NCBI RefSeq assembly: GCF_015351105.1
Contig: NZ_JADKRR010000004.1
Span: 62,001 to 126,000 of the forward strand
DNA: 64,000 bases
DNA from: Clavibacter sp. VKM Ac-2872
GTDB taxonomy: Bacteria; Actinomycetota; Actinomycetes; Actinomycetales; Microbacteriaceae
Direction of reading: 5' to 3'
The notes below the pieces were generated by a model that saw only the letters and a program-made list of their open reading frames with translations, was not told where the DNA came from and made no database searches. Shown one piece after another: positions 32,333 to 41,385 of this stretch (its first letter is position 1; each line of letters opens with the position of its first letter). The translations under genes and the position numbers were made by a program.

Positions 32333-32932
32333 ATGATCGAGATCCCGACCGGCCTGCCCGCCGAGCTCGTCCCCCTGTCCTGGCTGCTCGGCGTCTGGGA
32401 GGGCTCGGGCGTCGTCGAGTACGCCGTCGGGGACGAGGTCGTCCGCCGGGAGTTCGGGCAGCGCATCAGCTTCAGCCACGACGGCCTGCCGCACCTCAAC
32501 TACTCGTCGTACGCGTGGGTCGAGGGCGACGGCGGACCCGTCCCCTTCGTCACCGAGACCGGCTACTGGCGGCTGCGACGCCGCGTCACCGAGGGCGACC
32601 CGGGACCCGCGATGCTGCCTCCCACGGGCGAGCGCCCCTTCACGACGGCCGAGGAGGTCGAGACGCTGCGCAACGCCGAGGGCGGCTTCGACGTCGAGGT
32701 CGCGCTCGTCCACCCCGGCGGGGTCAGCGAGCTCTACGTCGGCCAGGTGAAGAGCGCGCGCATCGACCTCGCGACCGACGCCGTCCTGCGCACCGAGGGC
32801 GCCAAGGCGTACACGGGCGCGACGCGGCTCTACGGGCTCGTCGAGCGCGACCTGCTCTGGGCCTGGGACATCGCGGCGCTCGGCCAGCCGCTGCGCACGC
32901 ACGCCTCCGGGCGGGTGTCGCATGTCGACTGA
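32333..32932 (+). CDS. Nitrobindin-like heme-binding protein (FABP-like, DUF1794)
   Basis: The 199-residue beta-barrel protein has the diagnostic [11 protein letters not shown] (GxWxGxG) near residue 20, [30 protein letters not shown] and an ending [20 protein letters not shown]. Relatives bind ferric heme through a C-terminal His and may detoxify peroxynitrite or NO. The gene overlaps the next by 11 bases, the same order as in mycobacteria, where the YgfZ-like gene is close by. Confidence 0.88.
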   Translation: MIEIPTGLPAELVPLSWLLGVWEGSGVVEYAVGDEVVRREFGQRISFSHDGLPHLNYSSYAWVEGDGGPVPFVTETGYWRLRRRVTEGDPGPAMLPPTGERPFTTAEEVETLRNAEGGFDVEVALVHPGGVSELYVGQVKSARIDLATDAVLRTEGAKAYTGATRLYGLVERDLLWAWDIAALGQPLRTHASGRVSHVD

Positions 32933-34076
32933 CCCGGATCCCGCCGTCGCCCGCTCGCCCTTCCTCGACCTGCCCGGCGCCGTCGCCGCCGAGGGGCCGG
33001 ACGCCGGCGTGCCCGCGCACCTCGGATCGCTCGTGGCCGAGCAGCGGGCGCTCGCCGCGGGCACCGCCATCGTCGACCTCTCGCACCGGGCCGTCCTCTC
33101 GGTCACGGGGGAGGACCGGCTGACCTGGCTCGACTCCATCACCAGCCAGTCGCTGCGCGGCCTCGCTCCCGGCGACTCGGCCGAGACCCTCTTCCTCGAC
33201 CAGAACGGCCGCCTCGAGCACGCGGTCGGCGTGCTCGACGACGGCGTGACCACGTGGCTGCTCCTCGGCGCCGGGGACGCGGCGTCGCTGCTCGCGTACC
33301 TGCAGCGCATGCGCTTCATGCTCCGCGTCGAGCCCGCCGACCGCACCGCGGAGCTCGCGGTGATCGGGACCCTCGGCGAGCCCGACCTCCCCGTGGCCGC
33401 GCCCGCGGGCGTGCCGCTCGTGTGGCGCGACCCGTGGATCCACGTCGCGCCCGGCGGACACCAGTACGCGACCGCCGCCGCGCATCCGTCCGCGTCGTGG
33501 ACGTGGAGCGAGCGGCTCGTCCCGCGCGCGGAGCTGCCGGCGCTCGCCGGCCGCGCGGCCTCGGGGGAGCTGCCGGTCGCGGGAGCGCTCGCCGCCGAGG
33601 CCCTCCGCATCGCCGCGTGGCGCCCGCGCTTCCAGACCGAGGTCGACGACCGCACCATCCCGCACGAGCTCGACTGGCTGCGCAGCGCCGTGCACCTGAG
33701 CAAGGGCTGCTACCGGGGGCAGGAGACGGTCGCCAAGGTGCACAACCTCGGCCGTCCGCCGCGCCGCCTCGTGCTGCTGCACCTCGACGGGTCGGACGCC
33801 GTGCTGCCGGGCGCCGGATCCGACGTGCGCCTCCCCGCGGAGGCGGACGGCACGGCGGGCGAGGTCGTCGGCGCCGTCACCTCCAGCGCGCTGCACCACG
33901 AGCTCGGCCCGGTCGCGCTCGCCGTCGTCCGCCGGGGCGTCGATCCCGCGCTGCAGCTCGAGGTCGTCGCCGACGACGTGCGCGTGCAGGCCATGCAGGA
34001 CGTCATCGTGCCCACCGACGCCGGCCGCTCCGCCGACGTCCCCCGCCTGCCGCGGCTCGGTGCGGTCCGCCGCTGA
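32922..34076 (+). CDS. ygfZ: YgfZ/GcvT-like folate-binding protein
   Basis: The 384-residue product has the family signature KGCYRGQETVAKVHNLGRPP near residue 262 and GcvT-like TGEDRLTWLDSITSQSLRGL near 60. YgfZ uses tetrahydrofolate in maintenance of Fe-S enzymes; the Cys of KGCYRGQ is essential in E. coli. The ATG at 32922 lies within the end of the previous gene. The downstream gene starts 17 bases before this stop, so three genes are tightly coupled. Confidence 0.9.
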   Translation: MSTDPDPAVARSPFLDLPGAVAAEGPDAGVPAHLGSLVAEQRALAAGTAIVDLSHRAVLSVTGEDRLTWLDSITSQSLRGLAPGDSAETLFLDQNGRLEHAVGVLDDGVTTWLLLGAGDAASLLAYLQRMRFMLRVEPADRTAELAVIGTLGEPDLPVAAPAGVPLVWRDPWIHVAPGGHQYATAAAHPSASWTWSERLVPRAELPALAGRAASGELPVAGALAAEALRIAAWRPRFQTEVDDRTIPHELDWLRSAVHLSKGCYRGQETVAKVHNLGRPPRRLVLLHLDGSDAVLPGAGSDVRLPAEADGTAGEVVGAVTSSALHHELGPVALAVVRRGVDPALQLEVVADDVRVQAMQDVIVPTDAGRSADVPRLPRLGAVRR

Positions 34077-35181
34077 GCGCGGGCGGGAGCGGTCGGCCCG
34101 TGCCGCCCGCACCCTGAGGCACCGGGCGGATCCGCGCGCCGCGCTCCTGCGCCTGTGGGGATCCGCGCCCGCCGCCTTGCAGATCGCCATCGCGGCCACG
34201 GGCGGCTGGGCCTTCGCGCACCACGTGCTCGGCCACGACACCCCGCTGCTCGCGACGACCGTCACCATCACGAGCCTCGGCTTCGTGCGCGACGCCCGAC
34301 CCGTGCGCGTGCTCGAGACGGCGATCGGCATGACCGTCGGCATCACGCTGAGCGAGGTGCTGCTGCTCGGGATCGGGCGGGGCGCGTGGCAGCTGTTCGT
34401 CATCATCCTGGCGACGCTGCTGGTGGCGCGGCTGCTGTCGTCGAACTCGGCGTTCGCGGTGGCGGCGGGCGTGCAGGCCGTGCTGGTCGCGCTCCTCCCC
34501 GCGCCGCCCGGCGGGGTGTTCGTCCGCAGCGTCGACGGGCTCGTGGGCGGCGCGGTGGCGCTCATCGCGACCGCGCTCATCCCGCGGGATCCCCGGCGCC
34601 AGGCGATCCGCGAGGCCCGCCGCGTGTTCTCCGAGGCGTCCTACGCGCTCACCTCGCTCGTCACCGCGCTCCGGCTCGGCGACGCGACCGCGGCCGACCG
34701 GGCGCTCGACCGGCTCCGGCGCACCCAGCCGCTCATCGACGCGTGGAGCGCCGCGGCGGACTCGGCCCTGTCGATCGCGCGCATCTCGCCCTTCCTCCGC
34801 CGGCACCTGCCGGAGCTCCGCGCCCAGCGCCGCGTGCTCGACGGCATGGACCTGGCCGTGCGGAACCTCCGCGTCATCTCGCGGCGCATCGACTTCCTCG
34901 TGGTCGACGGCGTCCGGCGCCCGGTGCTCGCGGAGCTGCTCGCCACCGTCTCCAACGGCGTGAACCTCCTCGGGCAGAGCCTGTCCGACCCGTCGGCGGC
35001 GCCGCTCGCCCAGCAGAACCTCGTGCTGGTGGCCGTGCGGCTGGATCCGCGCGAGCTCATCCCCGGCGCCCCCGTCGGCGAGGTGATGCTCGTCATGCTC
35101 CTGCGGCCGCTGCTCGTCGACCTGCAGGTGGCGTCGGGCGTGGACGAGGCCGCGGCGCGATCGGCGCTGCCCGCGGTCTGA
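34060..35181 (+). CDS. FUSC-family membrane protein (aromatic-acid exporter-like)
   Basis: The 373-residue product has an N-terminal block of five or six hydrophobic segments (residues 30-175, GAWQLFVIILATLLVARLLS, VAAGVQAVLVALLPAPP) and a long cytoplasmic helical half (RRVFSEASYALTSLVTALRL, LDGMDLAVRNLRVISRRIDF). This is the layout of the half-size FUSC/DUF939 family, some members of which export aromatic acids. The substrate here is unknown. GTG at 34060 overlaps ygfZ; a later start is possible. Confidence 0.75.
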   Translation: MRSAAERGRERSARAARTLRHRADPRAALLRLWGSAPAALQIAIAATGGWAFAHHVLGHDTPLLATTVTITSLGFVRDARPVRVLETAIGMTVGITLSEVLLLGIGRGAWQLFVIILATLLVARLLSSNSAFAVAAGVQAVLVALLPAPPGGVFVRSVDGLVGGAVALIATALIPRDPRRQAIREARRVFSEASYALTSLVTALRLGDATAADRALDRLRRTQPLIDAWSAAADSALSIARISPFLRRHLPELRAQRRVLDGMDLAVRNLRVISRRIDFLVVDGVRRPVLAELLATVSNGVNLLGQSLSDPSAAPLAQQNLVLVAVRLDPRELIPGAPVGEVMLVMLLRPLLVDLQVASGVDEAAARSALPAV

Positions 35182-35359
35182 CGGCGTCGGACCCTGTGCG
35201 GTCGCGGCACGACGGTCGTCTGACCACCTCTACTGTCGGCTCGACCGCGAGGGCGCGTCCACGCGCAATCCCCGCGTCGACGGGCCCGCGCCGCCCGCTC
35301 TCGGCGGCGGCGCCGATGCGGACCCGGATCCCCGCTCAGGCGGACCTGACAGGAGCCCC

Positions 35360-36880
35360 ATGCGCATCACGAGACCGCTCATCATCTGCACGCTGGCGGT
35401 GGTCGCCCTCGCCGCGTCCACCGCGTCGCCCGCCGGTGCGGCCGCCCGCGGGGCGACGACCGCGCCGTACCGGGTGGAGGCCGCCGCCCCGAAGGGCGAG
35501 GCCGCGGTCGAGGAGGTGACGGCCGTGCTCGTCGCCCCCGCGGGCGTGACGCCGGACTACACGCCCGAGGACGTGGCGAGGAACCTCAGCGCGTCGGACG
35601 CCTACTACGCGAACGAGACCGGTGGCCGCGTCCACATCCACGCCGCCTCGATCAGCGACTGGCAGGTGCCGGACGACCCGAGCGTGCGCTGCGACGACTT
35701 CGCGTCCATCAACGCGTTCGCGCTCCAGTACTCGGGGTTCACGCCCGGGCCGGACAAGCACCTCATGGCGATGGTGCCGTACGACCCCGCGTGCGCGCAG
35801 ATCTCCAACGCCGCCGAGGGGGAGAGCGTGAACGACGGGGGGTTCCTGTTCATCGGGCAGAACATCCCCGCCACGCTCAGCCACGAGCTCGGCCACAACA
35901 TGTCGCTGTTCCACGCCTCCTCGGTGCAGTGCTCCGACGCGTGGGACTACGACGAGCACGCCATGCCCGACTCGTGCATGCGCGACGAGTACGGCAACGA
36001 CGCCGACCTGATGGGGCACGCCCACACGTTCCTGCCCTTCACCGCCGGCACGCTGGATCGGCTGGGGCTCATCTCGCACCGCGTGGTGCCCACGTGCGGG
36101 AGCGCCCGGCGCATCACGATCGACACCATGTCGAGCGGCTACGACGCGCAGCGCATCATCTCCTGGGCGGATCCCGAGGACCCGTCGGTGAGCTGGTTCG
36201 TGCAGTACCGCGACATCGTGGACGGCCAGGAGTACCAGGCCGTCTACGACTCGCCGTACGCCTCCTCCGACGTGCGTCCCTCCGGCGTGCAGCTGTCGCG
36301 GACGGACCCCCTCTACCCGCAGGCCACGTCCATCGCGGTGCGGCCGGGCGACGAGTCGGACATGGCCGAGCGCCTGCTGCCGGGCGACGAGGCGGACCTC
36401 CGGCACGGCATGTCGGTCAGCGTCGTGGCCATGGACGAGGACGCGCATCAGGCGACCGTGGACGTGACCGTCCCCTGCGGCGCGGACGGGCGCACCGTGG
36501 AACCCGCGCCCAGCACCACGGATTCGGTCCCCTCCGGCGCGATCATGCAGCAGGCGGCGGGCATGCCGGCGATGTGGGGCACGGATGCGGGGTCCGCGAT
36601 GGAGGCGATGCCCGCGGTGTCCGCGGTGCCCGCATCGGCATCGTCCGGGATGGCGGCGATGTCCGGGATGTCCGCGATGCCGGGGATGTCCGACATGCCG
36701 GGGCAGTCGGCGTCCTCCGGGATGCCCGGGATGTCCGCGATGCCCGGCATGTCCGGGACGCCGGGCGCGTCCGCACAGCGCGCGATGCCGGGGGCGGCGA
36801 CCCCGCCCGCCGAGCACTCGGACGCCGCGTTCCCCGGTCCGCGCTGGAACGTCGCGCGCATCCTCCGGCTGCCGTCCTGA
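35360..36880 (+). CDS. Secreted zinc metalloprotease-like protein with Met-rich tail
   Basis: The 506-residue product has a signal peptide (residues 1-27, cleavage after SPAGA). The zinc motif HELGHNMSLFH (HExxHxxxxxH) lies at about 174-184, and DLMGHAH about 35 residues later may be the Met-turn, so it belongs with metzincins. Four paired Cys suggest disulfides. Residues 395-478 are low complexity with 16 Met in repeats such as MSGMSAMPGMS. The ATG has AGGAG upstream. It stands alone between a FUSC gene and a methyltransferase. Substrate unknown; a role in plant tissue or cell-wall degradation would be speculation. Confidence 0.8.
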   Translation: MRITRPLIICTLAVVALAASTASPAGAAARGATTAPYRVEAAAPKGEAAVEEVTAVLVAPAGVTPDYTPEDVARNLSASDAYYANETGGRVHIHAASISDWQVPDDPSVRCDDFASINAFALQYSGFTPGPDKHLMAMVPYDPACAQISNAAEGESVNDGGFLFIGQNIPATLSHELGHNMSLFHASSVQCSDAWDYDEHAMPDSCMRDEYGNDADLMGHAHTFLPFTAGTLDRLGLISHRVVPTCGSARRITIDTMSSGYDAQRIISWADPEDPSVSWFVQYRDIVDGQEYQAVYDSPYASSDVRPSGVQLSRTDPLYPQATSIAVRPGDESDMAERLLPGDEADLRHGMSVSVVAMDEDAHQATVDVTVPCGADGRTVEPAPSTTDSVPSGAIMQQAAGMPAMWGTDAGSAMEAMPAVSAVPASASSGMAAMSGMSAMPGMSDMPGQSASSGMPGMSAMPGMSGTPGASAQRAMPGAATPPAEHSDAAFPGPRWNVARILRLPS

Positions 36881-36907
36881 TCCCGCCAGCGCCGGCGCCC
36901 TCCGCCG

Positions 36908-37726
36908 TCAGAGGGATGCCGGCGCCACCGCCGACCACGGCACGGTGAGCTCGCCCAGCCGCCAGCGCGCGTGCCCGCCCTCCACGGGCACGCCCGCGTC
37001 GCGCATCCGCCTGACCGCCCCGAGCCACTGCTGGCGCGGTCCGTAGACGCCGAGCGGCGCGCTGAGGATCCAGCTGCGGTCGAGGAGCGCGAGCACGTCG
37101 TGCACGCGCTCGCCCGGCACGTTGCGGTGGATGAGCGCCTTGGGCAGCCGCTCCGCCACGATCGACGGCAGCTCGAGCCCCGCGAGCCGCAGCGAGATCG
37201 TGAGGCTGCGCGGCCCCTCGGCGCGCACGTCGACCCAGCTGGCCACGCGGCCGATCTCGTCGCACGTGCCCTCCACCACGGATCCGCCGGGCGCGAGCCG
37301 CGCCGCCATGCGATCCCAGGCGGCCGGCACCTCCGCCTCGTCGTACTGCCGCAGCACGTTGAAGGCGCGGATCACCGTCGGGCGCTCGCCTCCCGGCAGC
37401 GGCACCTCGAAGCCGCCGCGCGCGAACGACACGCGCTCCCGCGCCTCGGCGTCCGGCCACGCGGCCAGCTGCTCGCGCGCCCGCGCCACGCGACCCGGCT
37501 CGATCTCGATGCCCACGACGCGCGCGTCCGGCCGCGTCGCGCGCAGCCGCCGGTGCATCTCGAGCGCCGTGATGCCGCTCGCGCCGTAGCCGAGGTCGAC
37601 CACCAGCGGGGCGTCCGCGGTGCGCAGGGAGTCGAGGGTCGCGATCCACCTGTCGACGCGCCGGAGGCGGTTCGTGTTGGTCGTCCCGCGGGTGACGGAG
37701 CCGACGGGGGAGGCGGCGCCCGGCAT
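36908..37726 (-). CDS. Class I SAM-dependent methyltransferase
   Basis: The 272-residue product has motif I LVVDLGYGASGITALEMHRR near residue 40 and an acidic residue at the end of the next strand (VVGIEIEPGRVARA), the normal SAM site. ESWVD- or NPPY-type motifs naming a substrate were not seen. RWIATLDSLRTADAPL and a C-terminal WRLGELTVPWSAV are family-conserved regions in actinobacteria. Substrate unknown. It is divergent from gpmA. Confidence 0.78.
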   Translation of the reverse strand: MPGAASPVGSVTRGTTNTNRLRRVDRWIATLDSLRTADAPLVVDLGYGASGITALEMHRRLRATRPDARVVGIEIEPGRVARAREQLAAWPDAEARERVSFARGGFEVPLPGGERPTVIRAFNVLRQYDEAEVPAAWDRMAARLAPGGSVVEGTCDEIGRVASWVDVRAEGPRSLTISLRLAGLELPSIVAERLPKALIHRNVPGERVHDVLALLDRSWILSAPLGVYGPRQQWLGAVRRMRDAGVPVEGGHARWRLGELTVPWSAVAPASL

Positions 37727-37749
37727 GGGATCAGTCTCCCATCGCTCGA

Positions 37750-37755
37750 TAGGCT
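37750..37755 (+). promoter_or_regulatory. -10 box before gpmA
   Basis: TAGGCT ends six bases before the ATG at 37762 with no ribosome site; leaderless start likely. Confidence 0.45.
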
Positions 37756-37761
37756 GGCGGC

Positions 37762-38517
37762 ATGGCTGAACCCCGCACCCTCGTGCTGCTGCGTCACGGC
37801 AACAGCGACTGGAACCAGAAGAACCTGTTCACCGGCTGGGTGGACGTCGAGCTGAGCGAGCAGGGCGTCGCGGAGGGCCAGCGGGCCGGCGAGCTCCTCG
37901 CCGAGTCCGGCATCCTCCCCGACGTGCTGCACACCTCCGTCCTCATCCGCGCCATCGACACCGCCAACATCGCGCTCAAGCGCGCCGGTCGCTCCTGGAT
38001 CCCCGTCCAGCGCACCTGGCGCCTCAACGAGCGCCACTACGGCGCGTTGCAGGGCAAGGACAAGGCACAGACCCTCGCCGAGTACGGCCCCGAGCAGTTC
38101 GCCACCTGGCGCCGCTCGTTCGACGTGCCGCCGCCCCCCATCGCCGATGACGACGAGTACTCGCAGTCGGCCGACCCGCGCTACGCCGACCTCGGCGACG
38201 CCCTGCCCCGCACCGAGTGCCTCAAGGACGTCATCGAGCGGATGCTGCCCTACTGGGAGTCCGACATCCAGCCCGACCTCGCGTCCGGCCGCACCGTGCT
38301 CGTCACGGCGCACGGCAACTCGCTGCGCGCGCTCGTGAAGCACCTCGACGGGATCTCCGACGCGGACATCGCCGAGCTCAACATCCCCACGGGCATCCCG
38401 CTCGTGTACCGCCTCGACGAGGACTACAGCCCGATCGTCCCCGGCGGCGAGTACCTCGACCCGGAGGCCGCGGCCGCCGGTGCCGCGGCCGTGGCCGCGC
38501 AGGGCTCCAAGAAGTAG
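37762..38517 (+). CDS. gpmA: 2,3-bisphosphoglycerate-dependent phosphoglycerate mutase
   Basis: The 251-residue enzyme interconverts 3- and 2-phosphoglycerate in glycolysis. [20 protein letters not shown] carries the phosphorylated His 13, [16 protein letters not shown] the substrate loop and [20 protein letters not shown] the second His. Length matches the family. In mycobacteria gpm1 precedes senX3-regX3; here phoU on the other strand lies in between. A bidirectional terminator follows. Confidence 0.95.
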   Translation: MAEPRTLVLLRHGNSDWNQKNLFTGWVDVELSEQGVAEGQRAGELLAESGILPDVLHTSVLIRAIDTANIALKRAGRSWIPVQRTWRLNERHYGALQGKDKAQTLAEYGPEQFATWRRSFDVPPPPIADDDEYSQSADPRYADLGDALPRTECLKDVIERMLPYWESDIQPDLASGRTVLVTAHGNSLRALVKHLDGISDADIAELNIPTGIPLVYRLDEDYSPIVPGGEYLDPEAAAAGAAAVAAQGSKK

Positions 38518-38532
38518 CGCGCCCGCACGGAC

Positions 38533-38571
38533 GACGAGAGCCCGACCGGATCATCCGGTCGGGCTCTCGTC
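38533..38571. terminator. Bidirectional terminator between gpmA and phoU
   Basis: GACGAGAGCCCGACCGGA (38533-38550) and its exact complement (38554-38571) form an 18-bp stem with a TCA loop between convergent genes. Confidence 0.85.
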
Positions 38572-38600
38572 ATCGCCGCGGGTCGCGGCCCGCCCTGGGA

Positions 38601-39254
38601 TCAGGCGTCGGCCTGCACCCAGTCGCCGGTCGCGAGGTACTGCACGGTCTTCGCGATGGACACCGCGTGGTCCGCGAAGCGCTCGTGGTAGCGGCTCGCG
38701 AGCGTGGAGTCGACCGTGTCGACGGCCGCGCCCTTCCAGGTCTCGCCGAGCACCTTGTCGAAGACGCTGAGGTGCAGCTCGTCGATGCGGTCGTCGTCGT
38801 TGCGGATCTCCTCGGCGAGCTTCGGGTCCTCCGTGGTGAGGAGGTCCGTGAGCTTGCGGGCGATGGCCACGTCGAGCTGGCCGAGCTCGAGGAAGGTGGG
38901 GCGGAGCGACTTCGGGACGACCTTGTCCGGGAAGCGGTAGCGCGACAGCTGGGCGATGTGCTCGGCGAGGTCACCCATGCGCTCGAGCGACGCGCTGATC
39001 CGGAGGGCGCTCACGACGATGCGCAGGTCGCGCGCCACGGGCTGCTGGCGGGCGAGGATGTTGATCGCGAGCTCGTCGAGGCTCGTGGCGAGCTCGTCGA
39101 TGCGGCGGTCCTGCTCGATGACCGTCTCCGCGAGGCTGACGTTCGACTCGTTGAACGCCCGGGTCGCGTTCTCGATGGAGATGGCGACGAGCGCGGAGAT
39201 CTCGATGAGACGCTCCTGGACCTCGTGGAGCTCCTGCTGGAACACTTCGCGCAT
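38601..39254 (-). CDS. phoU: Phosphate signalling protein PhoU
   Basis: The 217-residue all-helical protein has two repeated three-helix halves with metal-binding type motifs: NESNVSLAETVIEQDRRIDE and SALRISASLERMGDLAEHIA in the first, EEIRNDDDRIDELHLSVFDK and SRYHERFADHAVSIAKTVQY in the second. PhoU links Pst transport to the sensor kinase. The ATG at 39254 is chosen because AAAGGA lies nine bases upstream and MREVFQQEL is the usual N-terminus. It is divergent from senX3. Confidence 0.95.
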   Translation of the reverse strand: MREVFQQELHEVQERLIEISALVAISIENATRAFNESNVSLAETVIEQDRRIDELATSLDELAINILARQQPVARDLRIVVSALRISASLERMGDLAEHIAQLSRYRFPDKVVPKSLRPTFLELGQLDVAIARKLTDLLTTEDPKLAEEIRNDDDRIDELHLSVFDKVLGETWKGAAVDTVDSTLASRYHERFADHAVSIAKTVQYLATGDWVQADA

Positions 39255-39358
39255 GGGGGACGTCCTTTCAGGCCGCCCCGCTGCGAGGGGCGGGGTGGTT
39301 CTCGGGCACGGCGGACCCTTAGGTGACGGGCCCACATCCTCCGACTCTGGTCATGCGA

Positions 39359-39376
39359 GGTTAACGCACGGTGCCG
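39359..39376. promoter_or_regulatory. Degenerate PHO box between phoU and senX3
   Basis: GGTTAAC-GCAC-GGTGCCG keeps the 11-base period and the GCAC spacer of the ppk box but departs from GGTGAAC at one position in the first half and three in the second. It could mediate autoregulation of phoU or senX3-regX3 by RegX3. Confidence 0.4.
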
Positions 39377-39447
39377 GCGAGCTGAATTCGCGGCCTCCTG
39401 GGGCGGATGGCGGGGCCGGACGGCCGGGACGGCCCGACGCCGTCTCC

Positions 39448-39453
39448 TAGTGT
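39448..39453 (+). promoter_or_regulatory. -10 box before senX3
   Basis: TAGTGT ends six bases before the ATG at 39460 with no ribosome site between; leaderless start likely. Confidence 0.45.
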
Positions 39454-39459
39454 GGGCGC

Positions 39460-40623
39460 ATGGACACCGGTGCGTTGGTGCTCGTCTGCCTCCTCATCGG
39501 TCTGGCGGTCGGCGCGGGATTCGTGTGGCTGCTGCACCACGCGGCGGACCGTGGCGACCGTGCCGTCGAGATCACGAACCCGGTCGTCCCCGACGGCGTC
39601 GACCAGGTGCTCGAGGCGCTCGAGTCGGCGGGCATCGTGCTGGATCCCTCCAACAACGTCATGAAGGCCTCGCCCGGCGCCATCTCCTCCGGCCTCGTCT
39701 TCCACCAGGCGCTCGTCCATCCCGAGCTCGTCTCGATGGTCGACCGCGTGCGTCGATCCGGCGAGCCGCTGGCCGAGGAGGTGTCGCTCGCGCGCGGTCC
39801 GTTCGGCTCGGCCGAGTTCCAGATGCACGTGCGCGTCGCCCGGCTCGGCACCCGCTACGTGCTCCTCCTCGCGCAGGACCGCACCGAGTCCCACCGCCTC
39901 GACCAGGTGCGCCGCGACTTCGTGGCGAACATCAGCCACGAGCTGAAGACGCCCATCGGCGCGGTCGGGCTCCTCGCCGAGGCGCTCGACTCGTGCGCCG
40001 ACGACGCGGTGCAGGTGCGGCGGTTCGCCGCCCGGCTCACCACGGAGTCGGCCCGGCTGGCGCGCATCACGCAGGAGATCATCGAGCTGTCGCGGCTCGA
40101 GGCGGCGAACGCGCTGGAGAAGGCGGAGCCCGTCGACGTCGACCACGTGATCAGCGTCGCGCTCGACCAGGTGCGCCTCGGCGCGGAGCTCCGCGGCATC
40201 GAGCTCGCCCGCGGCAAGCGGTCGCGCTCCACCGTCTACGGCGACGAGGCCCTCCTCGTGGTCGCCGTGCACAACCTGCTGAGCAACGCGGTCAACTACT
40301 CTCCCGACGGGTCGCGCGTCGGCATCGGCGTCATGGTCGACGACGGCGCCGTCGAGGTCGTGGTCACCGACCAGGGCATCGGCATCCCGGAGGACGAGCA
40401 GGGCCGGATCTTCGAGCGCTTCTTCCGCGTCGACCAGGCCCGCGCCCGCGACACCGGCGGCACGGGGCTCGGGCTCAGCATCGTCAAGCACGTCGTGCAG
40501 AATCATGGCGGCGACGTGCGCGTCTGGTCCCGACCGGGCCGCGGCTCCACCTTCACCATCCGCCTCCCCGAGGCATCGCAGACCCCGGCGCTCGCCGGTA
40601 CGGACATCGGAGAACCCACGTGA
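39460..40623 (+). CDS. senX3: Phosphate-responsive sensor histidine kinase SenX3
   Basis: The 387-residue kinase has one clear N-terminal membrane helix (residues 4-24), a PAS-like region (about 48-140), the dimerisation helix FVANISHELKTPIGAVGLLA with phospho-His near 160, and the ATPase motifs NLLSNAVNYSPDGS, DQGIGIPEDEQG and TGGTGLGLSIVKHVV. It phosphorylates RegX3 when phosphate is scarce, presumably under PhoU control. The stop overlaps the regX3 GTG. Confidence 0.92.
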   Translation: MDTGALVLVCLLIGLAVGAGFVWLLHHAADRGDRAVEITNPVVPDGVDQVLEALESAGIVLDPSNNVMKASPGAISSGLVFHQALVHPELVSMVDRVRRSGEPLAEEVSLARGPFGSAEFQMHVRVARLGTRYVLLLAQDRTESHRLDQVRRDFVANISHELKTPIGAVGLLAEALDSCADDAVQVRRFAARLTTESARLARITQEIIELSRLEAANALEKAEPVDVDHVISVALDQVRLGAELRGIELARGKRSRSTVYGDEALLVVAVHNLLSNAVNYSPDGSRVGIGVMVDDGAVEVVVTDQGIGIPEDEQGRIFERFFRVDQARARDTGGTGLGLSIVKHVVQNHGGDVRVWSRPGRGSTFTIRLPEASQTPALAGTDIGEPT

Positions 40624-41300
40624 CACGCATCATGCTCGTCGAGGACGAGGCGTCGCTCAGCGAGCCGCTCGCCTTCCTGCTCCAGCGCGAGGGGTACGAG
40701 GTGGACGTCGTCGAGGACGGTCCCGCCGCGGTGGCCTCCTTCGACAAGGACGGCGCCGACCTGATCCTGCTCGACCTCATGCTCCCGGGCCTCCCCGGCA
40801 CCGAGGTCTGCCGGGAGATCCGCACGCGCTCGGCCGTGCCGATCATCATGCTCACCGCCAAGGACTCGGAGGTGGACATCGTCGTGGGCCTCGAGCTGGG
40901 GGCCGACGACTACGTGACGAAGCCCTACTCGACGCGTGAGCTCCTGGCGCGGATCCGCGCGGTCCTGCGTCGCCGCGTCGAGGTCGACGACGAGCCGCTC
41001 AACGTGCTCGAGGTCGGGGCCGTGCGCATGGACGTGGAGCGGCACACGGTCGAGGTCGACGGCCGCGAGATCGCGATGCCGCTGAAGGAGTTCGAGCTGC
41101 TCGAGCTGCTCCTGCGCAACGCCGGGCGCGTGCTCACGCGCGGCCAGCTCATCGACCGGGTGTGGGGATCCGACTACTTCGGCGACACCAAGACGCTCGA
41201 CGTGCACATCAAGCGGATCCGCTCCAAGATCGAGCGCGAGCCGTCCGACCCCGTGCTCCTCGTCACCGTCCGCGGGCTGGGCTACCGCTTCGAGGCCTAG
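40620..41300 (+). CDS. regX3: Response regulator RegX3
   Basis: The 226-residue OmpR-family regulator begins with GTG (VTRIMLVEDEASLSEPLAFL), overlapping the senX3 stop. The receiver has LILLDLMLPGLPGTEVC with phospho-Asp near residue 52 and TAKDSEVDIVVGLELGADDY. The winged helix ends with FGDTKTLDVHIKRIRSKIER and VRGLGYRFEA. It should bind the PHO boxes found upstream of pstS and ppk. A 20-bp palindromic terminator follows. Confidence 0.94.
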   Translation: MTRIMLVEDEASLSEPLAFLLQREGYEVDVVEDGPAAVASFDKDGADLILLDLMLPGLPGTEVCREIRTRSAVPIIMLTAKDSEVDIVVGLELGADDYVTKPYSTRELLARIRAVLRRRVEVDDEPLNVLEVGAVRMDVERHTVEVDGREIAMPLKEFELLELLLRNAGRVLTRGQLIDRVWGSDYFGDTKTLDVHIKRIRSKIEREPSDPVLLVTVRGLGYRFEA

Positions 41301-41317
41301 CCCTCCGGTCCACGGAG

Positions 41318-41359
41318 ACGACGTCGGCCCCGCCCTCGAGAGGGCGGGGCCGACGTCGT
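41318..41359. terminator. Bidirectional terminator after regX3
   Basis: A 20-bp arm at 41318-41337 is the exact complement of 41340-41359 around a two-base centre. It lies between the convergent regX3 and lipoprotein genes. Confidence 0.85.
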
Positions 41360-41385
41360 GCCGGGCCGCGAGCGCGGCCAGCGGG

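Noticed and set aside
36544-36795. Repeated ATGTCCGGG-type DNA in the metalloprotease gene as a CRISPR-like or tandem-repeat array
   Set aside because: The units are short, in frame and explain themselves as Met-rich protein repeats; there are no spacers.
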